This document shows positions 12,601 through 25,139 of a stretch of DNA of 64,000 nt, one piece after another. This stretch comes from Phyto melanocephala. Its lineage: Eukaryota > Arthropoda > Insecta > Diptera > Rhinophoridae. The DNA lies in NCBI GenBank assembly GCA_941918925.1, contig OW799234.1, forward strand, positions 59,934,968-59,998,967, given 5' to 3'. A model generated the notes under the pieces. The model had not been told where the DNA came from. It did no database searches and worked only from the letters and a program-made list of their open reading frames with translations. Each line of letters starts with the position of its first letter. The first letter of the stretch is position 1. A program made the translations under genes and the position numbers.

Positions 12601-13363
12601 TTCAATTTATTGAGAGAAAATCCTTAATTTAAACCAAGGCTCAGCAGCTGGTTTGTGTTGGTATTCGTAAAACAGAATATGGATAGAGTAAAGGGGATAT
12701 TGTACTTAGTGGAGACTTTTTCCGCCAACTAAAAAAAAAAACAATTAATATTGTGACAATTTTTTGACTTTTCTAATGTTTTGTATATAATTTTTTTATT
12801 TGTTTAAATGCAAACTTCACTATCTTTCCGTGTAGAGTTAAATAAAAAATTTCGATTCTGAACTACATAATAGCCTTAATTTGTAGTTACAAATTTTTTA
12901 ACTAAACTTTTAAGAGTCACTGGTGATAAATAATAAAGTAAAATTAATTAATTAATTACTAAAGATAATAATTTAAAATGTAAAAAATGAACTTAAGTAT
13001 ACTTTTTTTATAAAATGTAATAAATTTATTTATATTTGTTGTTTTTATACCCTTGATTATGGGTTTAACAAATATTCATCTATACTTTTCTTAATATATA
13101 TTTTTTAATTAAACAGTTAACAACGACTTTTCCATTCCTGATATTTTAATTCACCTTGACAGAAAACATCCCCTTAAAATTGCTTTGTTGTATCAATTCG
13201 CCATTGTATATACTTGTATGAATATGCCTTGAGTAGTAAGTTCTAGGACTTTTTTTTATTATTTTTTAAAATTTTCTTAATACATTAAGTACATACATAT
13301 TCGTGTTTTCTCTTCAGTAAAACATTTCAGTATTTCTCTAGCATTAGTTCTTTATTTTAGTAA
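9604..13363. other. AT-rich stretch upstream of the minus-strand exon; possible 5' UTR or promoter
   Basis: No coding frame supported. It contains a short ATGT microsatellite (about 11424-11441), a CAACAA-rich patch (12006-12030), GTTGTT-rich DNA at 11885-11905 and several poly-T runs. If the exon at 8694-9603 starts its gene's coding region, 5' UTR and promoter should lie here, but I see no decisive core-promoter motif. Confidence 0.4.
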
Positions 13364-14390
13364 ATAAACAAGATAGAGTGCTATATTTGGCCGTGTCAAA
13401 TCTGATGATATCCTTCACCACATTTTACATACACACAAATTTAACTTTATACGCCATTTTGCTTTATTATTTCCGACGCCATTTTTGATTATGAATTAAC
13501 TTTATTCTACTAGTAAAGAACTTTCATGTGATACCAATATTGATGTTTAAGATGCTATCTTGGATTTTATACTTTATCATAGTTCACTTTATTTAACTGA
13601 TCAAGCCCTTTCATTAACATACCAACATTGTGAGGGTTAAAGGCTGCAAAGCCGTAATTACTATATTTTACCCATATATTCACCGTTTTATTTTGGACGC
13701 CATATTGGATTTTAACTTTCTTATAATTTACTATAATCTTCTAGTTCAGACATTTATTTAATACTAATGTTGGGGTAGTTGGTAAATTTTCAAATACTAG
13801 ATTTGTCCTTTATATATGTACGCCATTTTGTAGTGGCGGCCATCATGTATTTTAAAATTTTTAATTAATTATAATTTAATTAATTATATTATTAATTATT
13901 AATAATTATATTTCTAATACCTTTTATTTGGTTGTCTAGAAGCTGAAAAAACTATTTTTGTTTCAAATTTAAAGAAAAGTTAGTTTTAAACAGAATATAA
14001 ATTTTTTCTCGGCAATAGTGTGTGAGACTATGGCTTGTAATTGGTATGTTTATCGTTTCCAAAAGGAAACTTGAAAAACTAGATATATTTAAAACACAAA
14101 AATATACATATATTTTTCAAAACAATTTTTGCCTAAAACTGTGGCAGTCGTGTTTATTTGCTTATGTCTTGAAAAGTTAAATATGGGGCGATTGTACTGT
14201 ATATCAATATCAAATTTTTCGAAAATACTTCTGATAAATTTATACTACATACGAATCCATGGGATATACGAAGGCTTCAAAATGTTGATTTTAACGGTCA
14301 TACGGACGGACAGGAGGACATAACTTAATTGACTTCTCTATCTAAAAGAATTTAGAACAAATATACTTTATGGGGTTGATAATGTACACT
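13364..14390 (+). repeat. INE-like repeat, long diverged copy
   Basis: Starts 'aaacaagatagagtgctatatttggccgtgtcaaat', a decayed version of the hairpin end, then 'atccttcaccacatt'. It carries repeated 'gacgccatttttgatt / tttcatttgatacc' blocks and 'gtagtggcggccatcatg'. It ends in the shared 'acggacggacaggagg ... atatactttatggggttg' tract at about 14295-14385. The terminal GGGTATA is lost. Old copy by divergence. Confidence 0.55.
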
Positions 14391-15679
14391 TTAAAAATAA
14401 CAATCATTGATATATATTATGCATTTTTAACAGAAGTAGGGGAGAATTTTACCCTTGTCCAAATCTGATAGCGATTAGAAAACATTTAGCTGCTCAGGCT
14501 CGAAAAAAAAAATAATTGACATTATTATGTTGTGGATGATTATTTTCTAAAATGTACATATTAGCTTAAGCATTAAATTTACCCATAAGCCCAAGGAATA
14601 ATTGGAATTTTTTTCAATAGAACAGAAATTGAAATGATAACCATCCTAGAGGCTTTATGTAGCCTTAGCTTGTATATAATTTTCCAATGCCTTGGTACAT
14701 TTTTGAATTTAATACCTGCTCCATTTCTTTTTTTAAATGTGTGCAGAATCATTAGAACTTTTGGTATTTCAGACACAAACACATTAAAAAACGTACTTTC
14801 GAAAAAAGAAAAGAAAAATAAGTTAAAAATAAACATAAAATTATAATGCAAAACGTGCTTTTCAATACCAATTCTCTTACACATACAATGTATAAAGAAC
14901 TAACACTTTTATAAATATGTATGTATGTATTTCAACCAATAGGTACTTTTCAATATTATGGCTTCAAAATTATTCAATTAAATAACTGGTGGCAACTTAA
15001 TTAAATATTCAAAAATCGTTCGCATTGTTCTTAACGGCCAACAATTTGACGACTAATATGTAAGAAAAAATAAACAAATATGGGTTGCATTTTTTTTATC
15101 AAACTGAAATTCCTGTTGTTTTTTTTTTAATTTATATTTTTCTTTAAAAACAACAGCAGCAGCTCGTGACCGGGTCTTTTTTTGAATACAGATATACATA
15201 AATAGAATTACTATATACATATGTAAGTATGTTTAAAAGAATGGCCAAACATATTCGAACAAACAACTCATACATTCTGCTCCATTGTTTTATACATTTA
15301 GGAGGTACAAAAATATGTACAATAAGTTTTCCATTCTGTGTGTAACACTTAGAAATAATAACCTTAGGTTCTACACAGTTTTTACGCTTTTTATTCTTGG
15401 AGTTTCTAAGTGGATTTAGCTATATGCGTTCCTCTCACCAGTTAACTAAATTGTTTTCTAATAATTTTGAAAGCAGTCAACAATAGTAAATGAAATTTGG
15501 CCATTGAGTTTATAAGTTCTAATAACAACTAACAGAAAATAAAATTATGTCTAAATTTAATTTCTCCAAAATTATTGTATCAACCAAAACGCACAATTAA
15601 ATATTAATTGTAAATAAAACAAAAAAGTTTTCAGCAAAATCATATTAATAATATTTTATGACAGTTATGTGTGATTAAA
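14391..15679. other. AT-rich non-coding stretch
   Basis: No supported gene. The overlapping frames at 14579-14884 on both strands have no domain and ordinary composition. Poly-T runs and an ATGT run near 14917-14930. Confidence 0.45.
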
Positions 15680-16260
15680 AATATCGGCCATATGCTCGCC
15701 ACGGCTTTGGTGGCACAACTATCCGATGGTCTATATTTTTAAAGATACTGTGACATAATTGAGGTTCAATATCGTTAATATGACGAATTATCTCATACGT
15801 AACTCTTGAATTGTTCTTGGCTTATTGACGTACTCTTGTTCTTATAAATATATAAATTAAAAAAGAAAGAAGAATCACTTGATCATGGTGGTCAATTAAC
15901 AGCACAAAAAAGCCATTGTTTCGTTGGCTGTGTGGCAAATAGCACTGAACATATCATTCTGGTCCATATTCTTAATTTCTGACCACAAGAAGTCCGATAC
16001 CATCTTGCGACTGTGAACATCATTCATGGTAACTACTTGGCCGTCCTCATTTTCGAAGAAGTAAGACCCGATGACGCCACCAGCCTATAAACCGCACCAA
16101 GAAGTCACTTTTTGTGGATGTATTGACTTTTCAACAATCACTCTTGGATTGTCGTTTACCCAAATGCTGCTATTCTATTTGTTAGCGAATCCACTCAGGT
16201 GCAAGTCTGCCTAGTCGCTAAAGTTGATTTTCACCGTAAAGTGCACACGTTAAGTTGAGA
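15680..16260 (-). pseudogene. Mariner-like transposase relic
   Basis: Reading the minus strand downward gives a broken Tc1/mariner transposase in several frames: an N-terminal-middle block with KINFSD and LHLSGFANK near 16225-16180, then VNDNPRVIVEKSIHPQKVTS around 16160-16110, GGVIGSYFFENEDG around 16085-16050, then ATAG-free remnants including ICHTANETMAF near 15945-15910, and the C-terminal signature CHQSRGEHMADI at about 15715-15680. Stops and frameshifts are frequent, and the segment holding the second catalytic Asp (the HQDGA position) is damaged. The DD..D element type resembles the other mariner relics in this window. It has no intact TIRs that I can see and is not functional. Confidence 0.6.
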
Positions 16261-17083
16261 CTCACAAATAACATCGCGCATTATAAATGGACTACTCTTG
16301 ATTTTAGAATTTTATGAAATTTATATTTGTGTAATACTTTTAATAATTTATTTCATTAAATACTTCAAGTATACAAATTTTTCAATTCATGAGCAATCAG
16401 AAAAGGTTCTTTCAATCACAGAATTTTTCTCTTTTATATTTGTAGGATTGACAAGGTATGCTATTATGTCCTAGAATCATCAATATATTTATATTATTTG
16501 CTAAGAATTTTCTTTCAAAGATTTGGACCCAGGTGCAGATTACGGCATGTAAGCGTGATCAAAATTTCAAAATTCAAATTAGGATCCCTATATCAAAAGC
16601 ATAAGGATAGCGTGCCCAAGATTTTAAATTTTTACAAAAGAGCTTGGTAGACTGTAAACTTTTTTTAATTAAAACAATAATCATTATTTACATATATCTT
16701 TACGCAGCCGTTAAATCGATTTTCAATTAGGCAGGGCCAGATACTCAAGTTTCAAGGGTATGAGGGGAGAATCAAAATATTCTTCTTCGTAAACATAAAT
16801 CTTATTACAGATTTTTACTATCCATTTTCATTTAGATGGCGTAGAAATCTGGTATTTCCAGAGCTTTGTGAAGTACAATACTCTGATAAGTTCTAAAGGA
16901 GTCATAACCTTTCTTATTTCAAAAATAATTTTCAATAAAATCTTTATATGTGTGTATGTGAAAGCCTTATTCATGAAAATATGCTAATCAGAATAATACA
17001 ATAAATACAATTTAAAAAACTTACATTGTCGTACTTTCTTTAAGCAGTTTTGATATTCATGATAAACGTTGCCATATTAAAAC
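16261..17083. other. AT-rich non-coding stretch
   Basis: No supported gene or repeat boundary. Slightly less AT-rich at 16500-16770, without a frame worth calling. Confidence 0.45.
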
Positions 17084-18195
17084 AAGTATTAATGTTATAT
17101 TCGTCCATGTCGAATCGGATAATACCCTTCACCATCATGTACATAGATAGATAAGATTTTGAGTTTTGACATAAATAGATAACTGTATCCTACCAGTAAA
17201 AAAAAATTAACAGCAATTTTGTTTAGGACGTCATCTTGATTTTAATTTGTTTATAGTTTATTGTAATATATTGATTGATTGGGCTAAAACTATATTTTGC
17301 CATTTCATTTCGGAACCATCTGGGATTATAACTTTTTCATAGTTTATTGTATTATACTGGTCAAGCTATCTACTTTGATATCAATATTGAGGGAGTTAAA
17401 GTGGGTACATTTTTAATTACTAAATTTGACCAATATATAAATTTACTATACGCCTTTTTCTAATGGCGGCCATCGCAGATTTTAAATTTGTTACTAGTGC
17501 ATTATATTTTGTTAATCAAGCCCCTTCTTATCGATAACGATCCCTTCTTTTGCCCAAAAGCAGTAAAAAAGAATTTTAGCTTGTAAATTTTAGAAAAAGC
17601 AGCGACATAGCCATACATAGTACTTCCTTATATCTCAGATAGTTTTCAAACGAATTGCTAGTTCTTCTAATATATAATTTTCGAGACTATGGCTTATATT
17701 TTTGTGTGTTGATAGTAACTTGATTTATTTAAAACATATATACATATATTTTCAATTATTATTTTTGCCTATAACTTTACCGAATAGTGACTAATTTGTT
17801 AAAAATTACAAATAGCCCTAAAGGCATATCATACAAATAGTATCATACGAGTCAATATATTATCCTACGGCTGAAAAATCTTGATTTTTATGGTAATATA
17901 TGGGAAAAAACACAGACAGTCGTATATCTCAGAAAGTTAGGGACGATTGTATTGGATTTCAATAGCGATTGATTTGCGGTTATTTCCAAAAGTTGACACC
18001 CCATACAGATCTGAGCTATATTTGGGGCTTTTAAAAATTGATTTAAAGCAATACACGAACAGATGGACAAACAGACAGATGGACATTCACTATCGACTCC
18101 CCAATCACAAGCTTTAATGGCTTTTATGGGGTCGGAAATGAATATTGTAGAAATAACAAACGAAATTAAAAGCCTATATATACCCTTAGATCCAT
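17084..18195 (+). repeat. INE-like repeat, long copy
   Basis: Begins 'aaaacaagtattaatg' with a decayed hairpin (attcgtccatgtcgaat) and 'aatacccttcaccatcatgtac'. The centre has the 'ggaaccatctgggattataa' and 'taatggcggccatcg' blocks and 'ttttcgagactatggctt'. The right side has 'ccatacagatctgagctata', 'acagacagatggac' and a final 'gcctatatatacccttagatcc'. It is one of the fullest long copies here and a useful reference for the broken copy at 5090-7060. Confidence 0.6.
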
Positions 18196-19597
18196 TATTA
18201 CAACTTGGCATTAGTTAAATGTAGGATTTTATCAACAGTTATCCAAAATCATATCTTTAACTAACGACAAGTTGTAATAGTGCCCATTGGTACAAAATAC
18301 TTTGAATTAAATTGTTTAATGCCAAAATTAAATATTCATCACTGTACAAATAAGCAAACTAATGGCAAATTGAACAAATTTCAATGATAACCATTAAACT
18401 TTTTTTTAAGTTTTCGATACATTTCCTTTTATGATTAATATAATTTTTTACATTTTTAAAGAATTTTTAATTATAAATTTTTTATTCAAAAATGAATAGC
18501 GCTTTGTAAAAAGTTTGCTGTAATCTGTTTATTGCTTAATACAATTGCTAAACGAAATTGTTAAATTTCAACAAATGCTTTATTGATAAATTTTTTCTTG
18601 TACCTTTTCTTAAAAAAAATTTATTTAAACATTTTTATTTAATGTTTTTTTATTCCACTAATAAACAGTTTATAATAACCATCATTTATCGAAATGAATT
18701 TAAAGCAATATTTTTTTCTTAGTTTTAACAAACTCGTTTGTTGCAAATACAATATTTTTGCTAACACTTTGTATTGTTTGAGGGTGTAAAAAATTCGCCA
18801 CTGTTGTATGAAGCATTCTTATGTCTTCTACGTATGACTGCACTGCACCACTCGTTTCCACATTACATGGTGATACACACTATTCAATCGTATTCCTTTT
18901 TAGTGAATTTTATCCATCAAACCGACAAACTATTATAACTAGATAAAGTGTTTAACTATAAAAAATTAATGAAATTTTTATATGCTAATAAATGTACATA
19001 TGTGTTTCAAATATGATCCGTATACACCACATATATTTTAATATGTATCCATACGTACACATGTATGTACATATGTATTTATGGTGTTAGTGTGCCACTG
19101 GCACATGTACTAGTATGTAATCATAATGTGTGCATTTTTTATTCAGAAGAACCTTTAGCATTTGAATTCTCTTAGTTTGCTTTAAAGCTACACTTTATAT
19201 TGTTTAACCCATATTTTTTTCCAGATAATATGTCTTTTAATAGACAACATCGACCATTGGACTTTTTTAATGGGAGTCAAAGTGAATTGTTGAATTGAAT
19301 GTTTTTTTTTTTAATTGCAATGAAGCAACAAATTAAAAATAATTAATTTTATTGAATGGTGAAATTACGTAATTATTATTGTTATTATTTCTCCATAGGG
19401 AAATTATTAAAAAAATAAGTTAATAAAAAATCAAACCAGGAGATAATTTTATATTGTTACGAGTATAAAATTACTTTCTCACATTTGTTTGCATGTAAAG
19501 TGTGATAATGTTGAAAATTGTTTTTTTTTAAGTTGTCGACATTTTGAAGGAAATGCTGAATAACTCATTAATTGCTTTCCAAACTTCAACTTATAAA
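18196..19597. other. AT-rich non-coding stretch
   Basis: No gene supported. Contains a run of overlapping ACATATGTA/ACATGTATGT palindromic words at about 19050-19080 and a slightly GC-richer patch at 18790-18900. No repeat family recognised. Confidence 0.45.
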
Positions 19598-19599
19598 TA

Positions 19600-19941
19600 C
19601 AGTCGTGTCTGGATATAGTAAACACCCGATATAGTGAACACCTCCATATAGTGAACACCAAAATTTTCGCATGGAGTACTCTAAATAGTGAAAAACTCTA
19701 ATAGTGAACAAAATTTTGAAAACAACTTCAACAACAATTCTTTTATTAAACTTAAATACATATGTACATATATTTCCTTTTTTGTACAAATTGTTTCTAA
19801 TCAGCTATTGCATTTACATGTATGTATTTTTAGTAAATAAAACGAGTTTTTGAACAAAAATTTCAACCTTGATATAGAGAACAACCTGGATACTATGAAC
19901 AAGCCTTGCAAAAATGAGTTCACTATATCCAGACATGACTG
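19600..19941. mobile_element. pogo/Tigger-type MITE
   Basis: A 342-bp element flanked by TA on both sides (19598-19599 and 19942-19943). Its ends are inverted: CAGTCGTGTCTGGATATAG at the left and the complement of CAGTCATGTCTGGATATAG at the right. CAG-starting TIRs with TA target duplication are characteristic of pogo/Tigger elements. The interior repeats 'atatagtgaacacc' near both ends and carries no ORF, so it is a non-autonomous deletion derivative that would need a pogo transposase elsewhere. Confidence 0.8.
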
Positions 19942-19943
19942 TA

Positions 19944-20989
19944 GTTTCTTTTAATTTTTTTTATATAAAAAACTAGTAGACTGCAAACTTCTCATCTATA
20001 TTTATGATAAAGTTGTAAAAAAAGGTATCTTCATATAAAATGTTTTGCTTTTAATAGTATTCTTGAGTCCAAAAATAACTAGATGGATTTGTATTAAGTT
20101 TGTATAGTTTGTATAGCTACCTTGAACACTTTTTTAATGCAATATAATAAGTCTATTCTCGTACTATACGTTGGGATCCCGAGTTTTCAGTAATTTTAAA
20201 AGAGAAGTATTCTTCTTCTTTATGCGCGAAACACCCATGTTCATGTACTTTTGGTAAATTTTGAAACAATTAGCTGTGAACAATAAACAATAACAAACTT
20301 AAAAGTTTAATTAAAAAGCAATTAAAAAGCAAAATTATTAAGTAGAATTTTTCTAAAAGCCTTTGTCTAGGGGAGTCGGAAGACCGTGTGTTGGTTGAAA
20401 ACAACTTTTAAAAGAATCCATATGTTTCACAGATTTGTATGTGCCATAAGAGACATGAGCAAATAAACACGACTGTCTCTCTTTTTCCCATATTTTATCA
20501 TAAATCTTAAATTTTTTAAAGATTATATTATTTTTATTCTGGCTCAAGTTCATTTTTTTTATACTAAATTTCTCATATATTTTCTTTTTCATATACATAT
20601 GAAGAAATCAGTTTTTATTTGTGGTAATGAAAGAATATACTGGAAAAGTATCTTATTATCCCGACACCAGCCGAGTGGAATGCATTTTCGAAACCAGCTA
20701 CGGTTTCATCATCAGCACTCTTTTGATCGGGATGTCTTAGTGTTGATAGTAAATATCATCTATTTAACTCACAAGTTTATATGAAAATTGATTGATTGAA
20801 AAGAATAACAAAGAAAAAGGGGAAAAGCTTTAGTGTTGAAGAAATTTCGTTCTCACTCACCATGGCAATTATATGAGTTTATAGGTAAAAGAATTAATTT
20901 ACAAACAATTAAATAAAAGGAAAATTAATAAATCTTAAATTTTAGGATAATTTATAGACATATTTGCTTCCATTTGTAGATATGACACG
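19944..20989. other. Non-coding stretch with one unexplained dyad
   Basis: No gene supported. At about 20660-20735 there is a compact, less AT-rich block ('atcccgacaccagccgag' ... 'cttttgatcgggat') with an internal gaaacc-agctac-ggtttc hairpin and outer atcccga/tcgggat arms. It resembles a conserved repeat or structured segment, but I cannot name it. Confidence 0.35.
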
Positions 20990-21310
20990 TCTCTGTGCTA
21001 TTCATAAAAAATTTTGGGCAAATCAGTTAAAGGTGAAAAAGAACACCTAATTAATTTTTTGACACGCTAACGTCATCAAAATATAAGCCGTAGTCTCGAA
21101 AACTATTGCAGTGAAAAACCGACAAATCGGTTAGAAATTTAAAATTTAAAATCCATGATGGCTGCACCATAACATAGCGTACACTAAATTTATATATGGG
21201 TCAACTTAAGTATGGGTATCAAATGAAAGGTCTTGACTAGTATAATATAACAAACCATGTACAAAATTTAAAATCAAAGATGGCGCCGAAATAATAAAGT
21301 GAATTGGCGT
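20990..21310 (-). repeat. INE-like repeat, internal fragment
   Basis: In reverse orientation it carries 'gccgtagtctcgaaaac', 'ccatgatggctgcac', 'gggtatcaaatgaaaggtc' and 'aaagatggcgccgaaataat', in the opposite order to the copy at 17084. Neither terminus is present. Confidence 0.5.
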
Positions 21311-22842
21311 ATATCATTAAATCTGAGATCTAGACTAAGCTACGATGTGTTCACTATATCTATGTTCTTTCTTTCTTACGATGTGTTTGTATTGTTTTCA
21401 TTGAACTATAAAAACATTTTCAAGTTTTTTTTTGGGCTTGAAATTTGATTTGCGTTCCCGTACTTTTGTACATTTTGTGTTTTTAGGAGAGTAATTCTTA
21501 TTCTAATTTTTCCGGACTTTACCCAAAAAGTAAAGGAACAGACTTAATATCTTATTTTTATTCAATTGAAAAATTAAAAGTTTTACAATATTTTATAGAA
21601 TTTAAATGGTATTAAATAGAATGTTGGTAAGAAATAAATGCATAAATAGACATGACAGAAAGAATAAATAATTTGCACTAATAACAATACAATTCAAACA
21701 TATTAGTATTACCACAAACAAATGAGTTATCAATTTATTGTTAAGAGAGTACCAAATATTAAAATACGAATGTCATGGACGGAACAAGGGAAAGACAGAA
21801 ACAGAACAAACAAATTATAGGAGGATCACATGGGTGTAGCCTCATACGGGAAAATAAAGAACAATTTTCGGTTTCAGCAAACTATATAGCCTGTCGGAAA
21901 TGTCAACGCTAAGACTTGCTGAAATTTCTACCTTCATAAGGCAGTCTGAGTGATTTCCTTAACCAGTCCAGAATTGGGAAACTAATGCCGTCTAGGAAAA
22001 CGGTTGATAAACCGGAAAACGACTTCTCTCTTTCTTTTCTTTCTACGTGCTAATAATCTTTTTTTTTTTCTCTCTTTTCTCTAATTTTCTTACAGTTATC
22101 ATAAAGGGATCAACATTATGGGCCCAAAATTATCTGCACAACAGCTGCCTGTTCTAACTATCTAGCATTAAACCACTTTACAACTAGTAGAAAATGGAGT
22201 GGAACTTAACTCGTTGTTTATAATAGAGGGAGAATGACGTATTCCTGCTCACAGAAAGTATATGACTAAAGCTTCCTGCAAAAATTAAAATAGTGAAAAA
22301 ATCCAAGACTATTTACCACCTACAACTGAATAGAAAGCAATAAAGAACATATATCTTTATGCTGTCAACCAAATCCCGGGTAAAGAAAGTTGGCCAAATT
22401 ATTGATGCCTGTGACAAACTTCGTTTAATCAGGGGGAAAACCTTATTAAGTTACTTTTAAGATGCCCAATGTAATTTAGCCATGGCCATTAGCTGTCAAT
22501 TAATGAATTAACAATATGAATGATACACTTATTAGGGATTATTTGCTGTTCGCATCTGCAATGAAAAAAACAAACAAGGAAGCCTTGTATGCACAATAAA
22601 TTTTAACAAATCAATTGTTTTAGAATTTCGCTATTGTTGGCATAATATTGTGCAACAATGCTTTAGAATAAAAAAAACTGAAATTCACACGTTATTTTCT
22701 TGTTGTTCTTTTTCGTTCTTTTTTTTCTGCTTAATTTATGATTATTTATCTTATTTCGGATTTTGCTGCTGTTGTTGTTTTTTGCAGTTATGTTTAGAAG
22801 TGAATGCCAGTTCAGTTCAGTCAGTTAGCGGGCTAGTTAATA
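21311..22842. other. Non-coding stretch with possible non-LTR retrotransposon 3' tail
   Basis: No intact gene. At 22095-22160 'aagggatcaacattatggg' ... 'gcctgttctaacta' resembles the segment at 33078-33140 ('aagggatcaatcatggatcc' ... 'aataccccgtttaac') that follows a decayed RNase-H/C-terminal region there. This suggests both are 3' tails of related non-LTR elements. A pyrimidine-rich run fills 22020-22090. Confidence 0.3.
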
Positions 22843-22906
22843 CAAATGTACGCCAAATGTATGAATTTAAGTACATACATGCAAACATAGATTTGGCGTA
22901 CATTTG
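22843..22906. repeat. Perfect 16-bp inverted repeat (hairpin)
   Basis: The word caaatgtacgccaaat (22843-22858) is matched by its exact complement atttggcgtacatttg (22891-22906) across a 32-nt loop. It lies inside a frame of 97 codons that shows only low-complexity Phe/Cys runs, so it is probably a DNA or RNA structure, not coding. Confidence 0.5.
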
Positions 22907-23087
22907 GTTTGTTAAGTACACGATATTTGCACTGTTATTTTAAAGTTGTAGTAATATTTGCTGTTGTTGCTACTAATGCTGGTCTTGCATTGTTTTTGTT
23001 GTTTTTGCATAGTTACATATCAGTGCTGCTTAATAACCTGCCTTGTAGTTGTATTTTTTTTTTAAAGGTTCCTGCTGCATAATAAAA

Positions 23088-23189
23088 ATGGCAGCACTAC
23101 CACCAACCAAATCCAACATCATTGCCACCAACAGCAACATAAGAAATAATTCACTAACAAACACATCAAACACGTCTGTTTGGGTATAA
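23088..23189 (+). CDS. Possible short first exon or small ORF, 33 codons
   Basis: ATG with a favourable context (aaaaATGg) opens a frame rich in Asn/Thr/Ser (MAALPPTKSNIIATNS...) with codon use (ACC, AAC, GCC) unlike the AT-rich surroundings. It reads TGG then GTATAA, so either it stops at TAA 23187-23189 or it splices at the GT at 23184. No partner exon can be pointed to. It could equally be a chance frame in a CAAC-rich patch. Confidence 0.2.
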   Translation: MAALPPTKSNIIATNSNIRNNSLTNTSNTSVWV

Positions 23190-23395
23190 ACTTGTTCGTT
23201 CATTTAAGGTGTCATAAAAAATATTGTATACAAATATTTTTCTCACGCTTTTTTTTCCAATTATGTGCTTTTATTTTTAAAGGAAAATTGATTTTTGTTT
23301 GAGGCTGCTTAATAAAAATAATTTGGCCTACAAATCGAAAAATAACAAGAAATAAAATATTCCCAATACAATGCAATTGAATGTGTGTGTGTTAA

Positions 23396-23648
23396 GGTAT
23401 GTTCACATTAGGCAAATATTTGACGATATAGACGTAAACACTAAAATGTATAATTTTCGACTGTAATAAATAAAGTTTTTTTAATTAAAAATTCTATAGA
23501 TTTTAACTTTACCAACTGCAATATCAAATCATTGTTATACATATTGACTGTGTTTGGTGTAAGGAAAGTCACAAAAGATTAAGTAAATATTCAACAAAAA
23601 TCACGGTTACATTTATTTCAGCAAATATTTATCTAATGTGAACAAAGC
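23396..23648. mobile_element. TTAA-flanked MITE
   Basis: A 253-bp segment bounded by TTAA at 23392-23395 and 23649-23652. The ends are inverted: TGTTCACATTAGGCAAATATTTG on the left is matched on the right by the complement of TGTTCACATTAGATAAATATTTG, with one or two changes and further partial match outward to the TTAA. TTAA duplication is typical of piggyBac elements, but the TIR sequence does not decide the superfamily. No ORF. Confidence 0.6.
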
Positions 23649-23652
23649 TTAA

Positions 23653-25125
23653 GAGTGTAAACATACATATTTGCACACACAGTCATGCTTACACAAATCA
23701 CTTGCACTTGTTTTTTTGAAGTTGTATTTTTGCTAAGTTGTTTTATTTGTCTATTTGTTATGTGTGTAAGTGTGTTTGGTAGTGTTTTATTTTTCTAATT
23801 CACAGGATCGTTTTTGGTTACGTAACTTTTAAGTTACAATTGTTGTCTTAACTGACGGTTTTTTATTGTTGTTTTTGCTGCTAGTTGGTGGGTTAGTTTA
23901 GTTGGTCGATTCGTTGGTTTAACTATTGTTGGTTTGTTAAATTGTTTGTTTCATTGTCAGAGCTTTTAAGGTATTTAAAGGGTGTAAATTTTATACATTT
24001 TATAGAAATGCTTTAATTAAACCAATACAACAAAATTTGTATTACCTATCTTCATTAATATTTTTGTATTGTATTAATTTTAAAATAAATTTTAATATCA
24101 TTGTTAGTGCAATTTTTTCTCAAGTTCTCTTACTGTTTTGTCTAGAAATAAGATACATATATCACAAAATTTCATATATCGCATATTTCATATTAACCCA
24201 TGTATTAGGGTATCCCGTAACGAATTTTAGTAGTTTTTGAGCCAACTGAGTTAAGAAGAGCAGACAGAAAGACATACAGACAAAATTTCTAAAAATTCTA
24301 TACAACGCCAACAAAATTAAAAAAATAAAATATTTTTTTTAAGGGGACAGTTTTTAACAATCTTCTTATATGTATAGATAAAGTTTTTCTTTTAATTTAA
24401 TTAATAATTTAATAAAAATTTTATGTCTTTTAATAATTGATTAACAAAAAATCTTTATTCATTTAAATACAATGTAAAATTGAAATATTTTTTCATTTTC
24501 TTTGACATAAAAGTTGTAAAAAAACTTAGGCACTTTGTTCACTTAAATTATTTAAAAACTAAATCAAATAAGTAAAATAGCTGTCTGGAAGGTGACTACA
24601 GTTTTCCCCTGCTAAAGGCTCCATTAAAAAACCATTCCATAATAAATGCTTTAAAAGCTTCTATCTATCACTATCATACAAAGATTTTTTATATATATTT
24701 ATTTGATAAAGAATTCGACGAAAACTATCTGTAAATAAGTTATTTTTTACAACGGGAAAAAACAGAACATTTTATGGAAATAGAGAATTTTTAAAAATGT
24801 TTAATGACTAAAAAATTTTATTTAAACTAAAATATTATACAAATTGCAATAAACAATTAATTTTAAATTGCCTTAAAACGAATAATTATTGTTGATATTT
24901 TTTAGCTTTATAATTATTTGGTATTTTTTGAGGCATATTTATGCAGATATATGCAACGACGAATTGCTACGACAAAGAAATTTTTTTTGTATATGTGATC
25001 TGTCAAGACTAAATCGTTATTAGTGATGGAAGATTGTTGTGATCAGTTTATTTTAGTACAATTCGATGAAAAAAAGGATTTATGCTTGTGAAACCTATGA
25101 GAAAAACAACATATAAATATATATA
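23653..25125. other. AT-rich non-coding stretch; possible Helitron 5' end at 24378
   Basis: No gene supported. Around 24190-24378 the minus strand starts TCTATACATATAAGAAG after an A and continues past a gacagaaagacatacagac-like tract, as do Helitron heads elsewhere in the window. No 3' end was found. The remainder is A/T-rich without structure. Confidence 0.35.
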
Positions 25126-25139
25126 AAACGTATGTAATA
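25126..25139. repeat. Target-site duplication of the non-LTR element (3' side)
   Basis: AAACGTATGTAATA, an exact 14-bp match to 28043-28056. The pair fixes the insertion limits of the retrotransposon between them. Confidence 0.9.

Noticed and set aside
14579..14884. 101-codon minus-strand ORF overlapping a plus-strand ORF
   Set aside because: No domain, Phe/Ile/Lys-rich as expected for AT-rich DNA, and both strands open equally.
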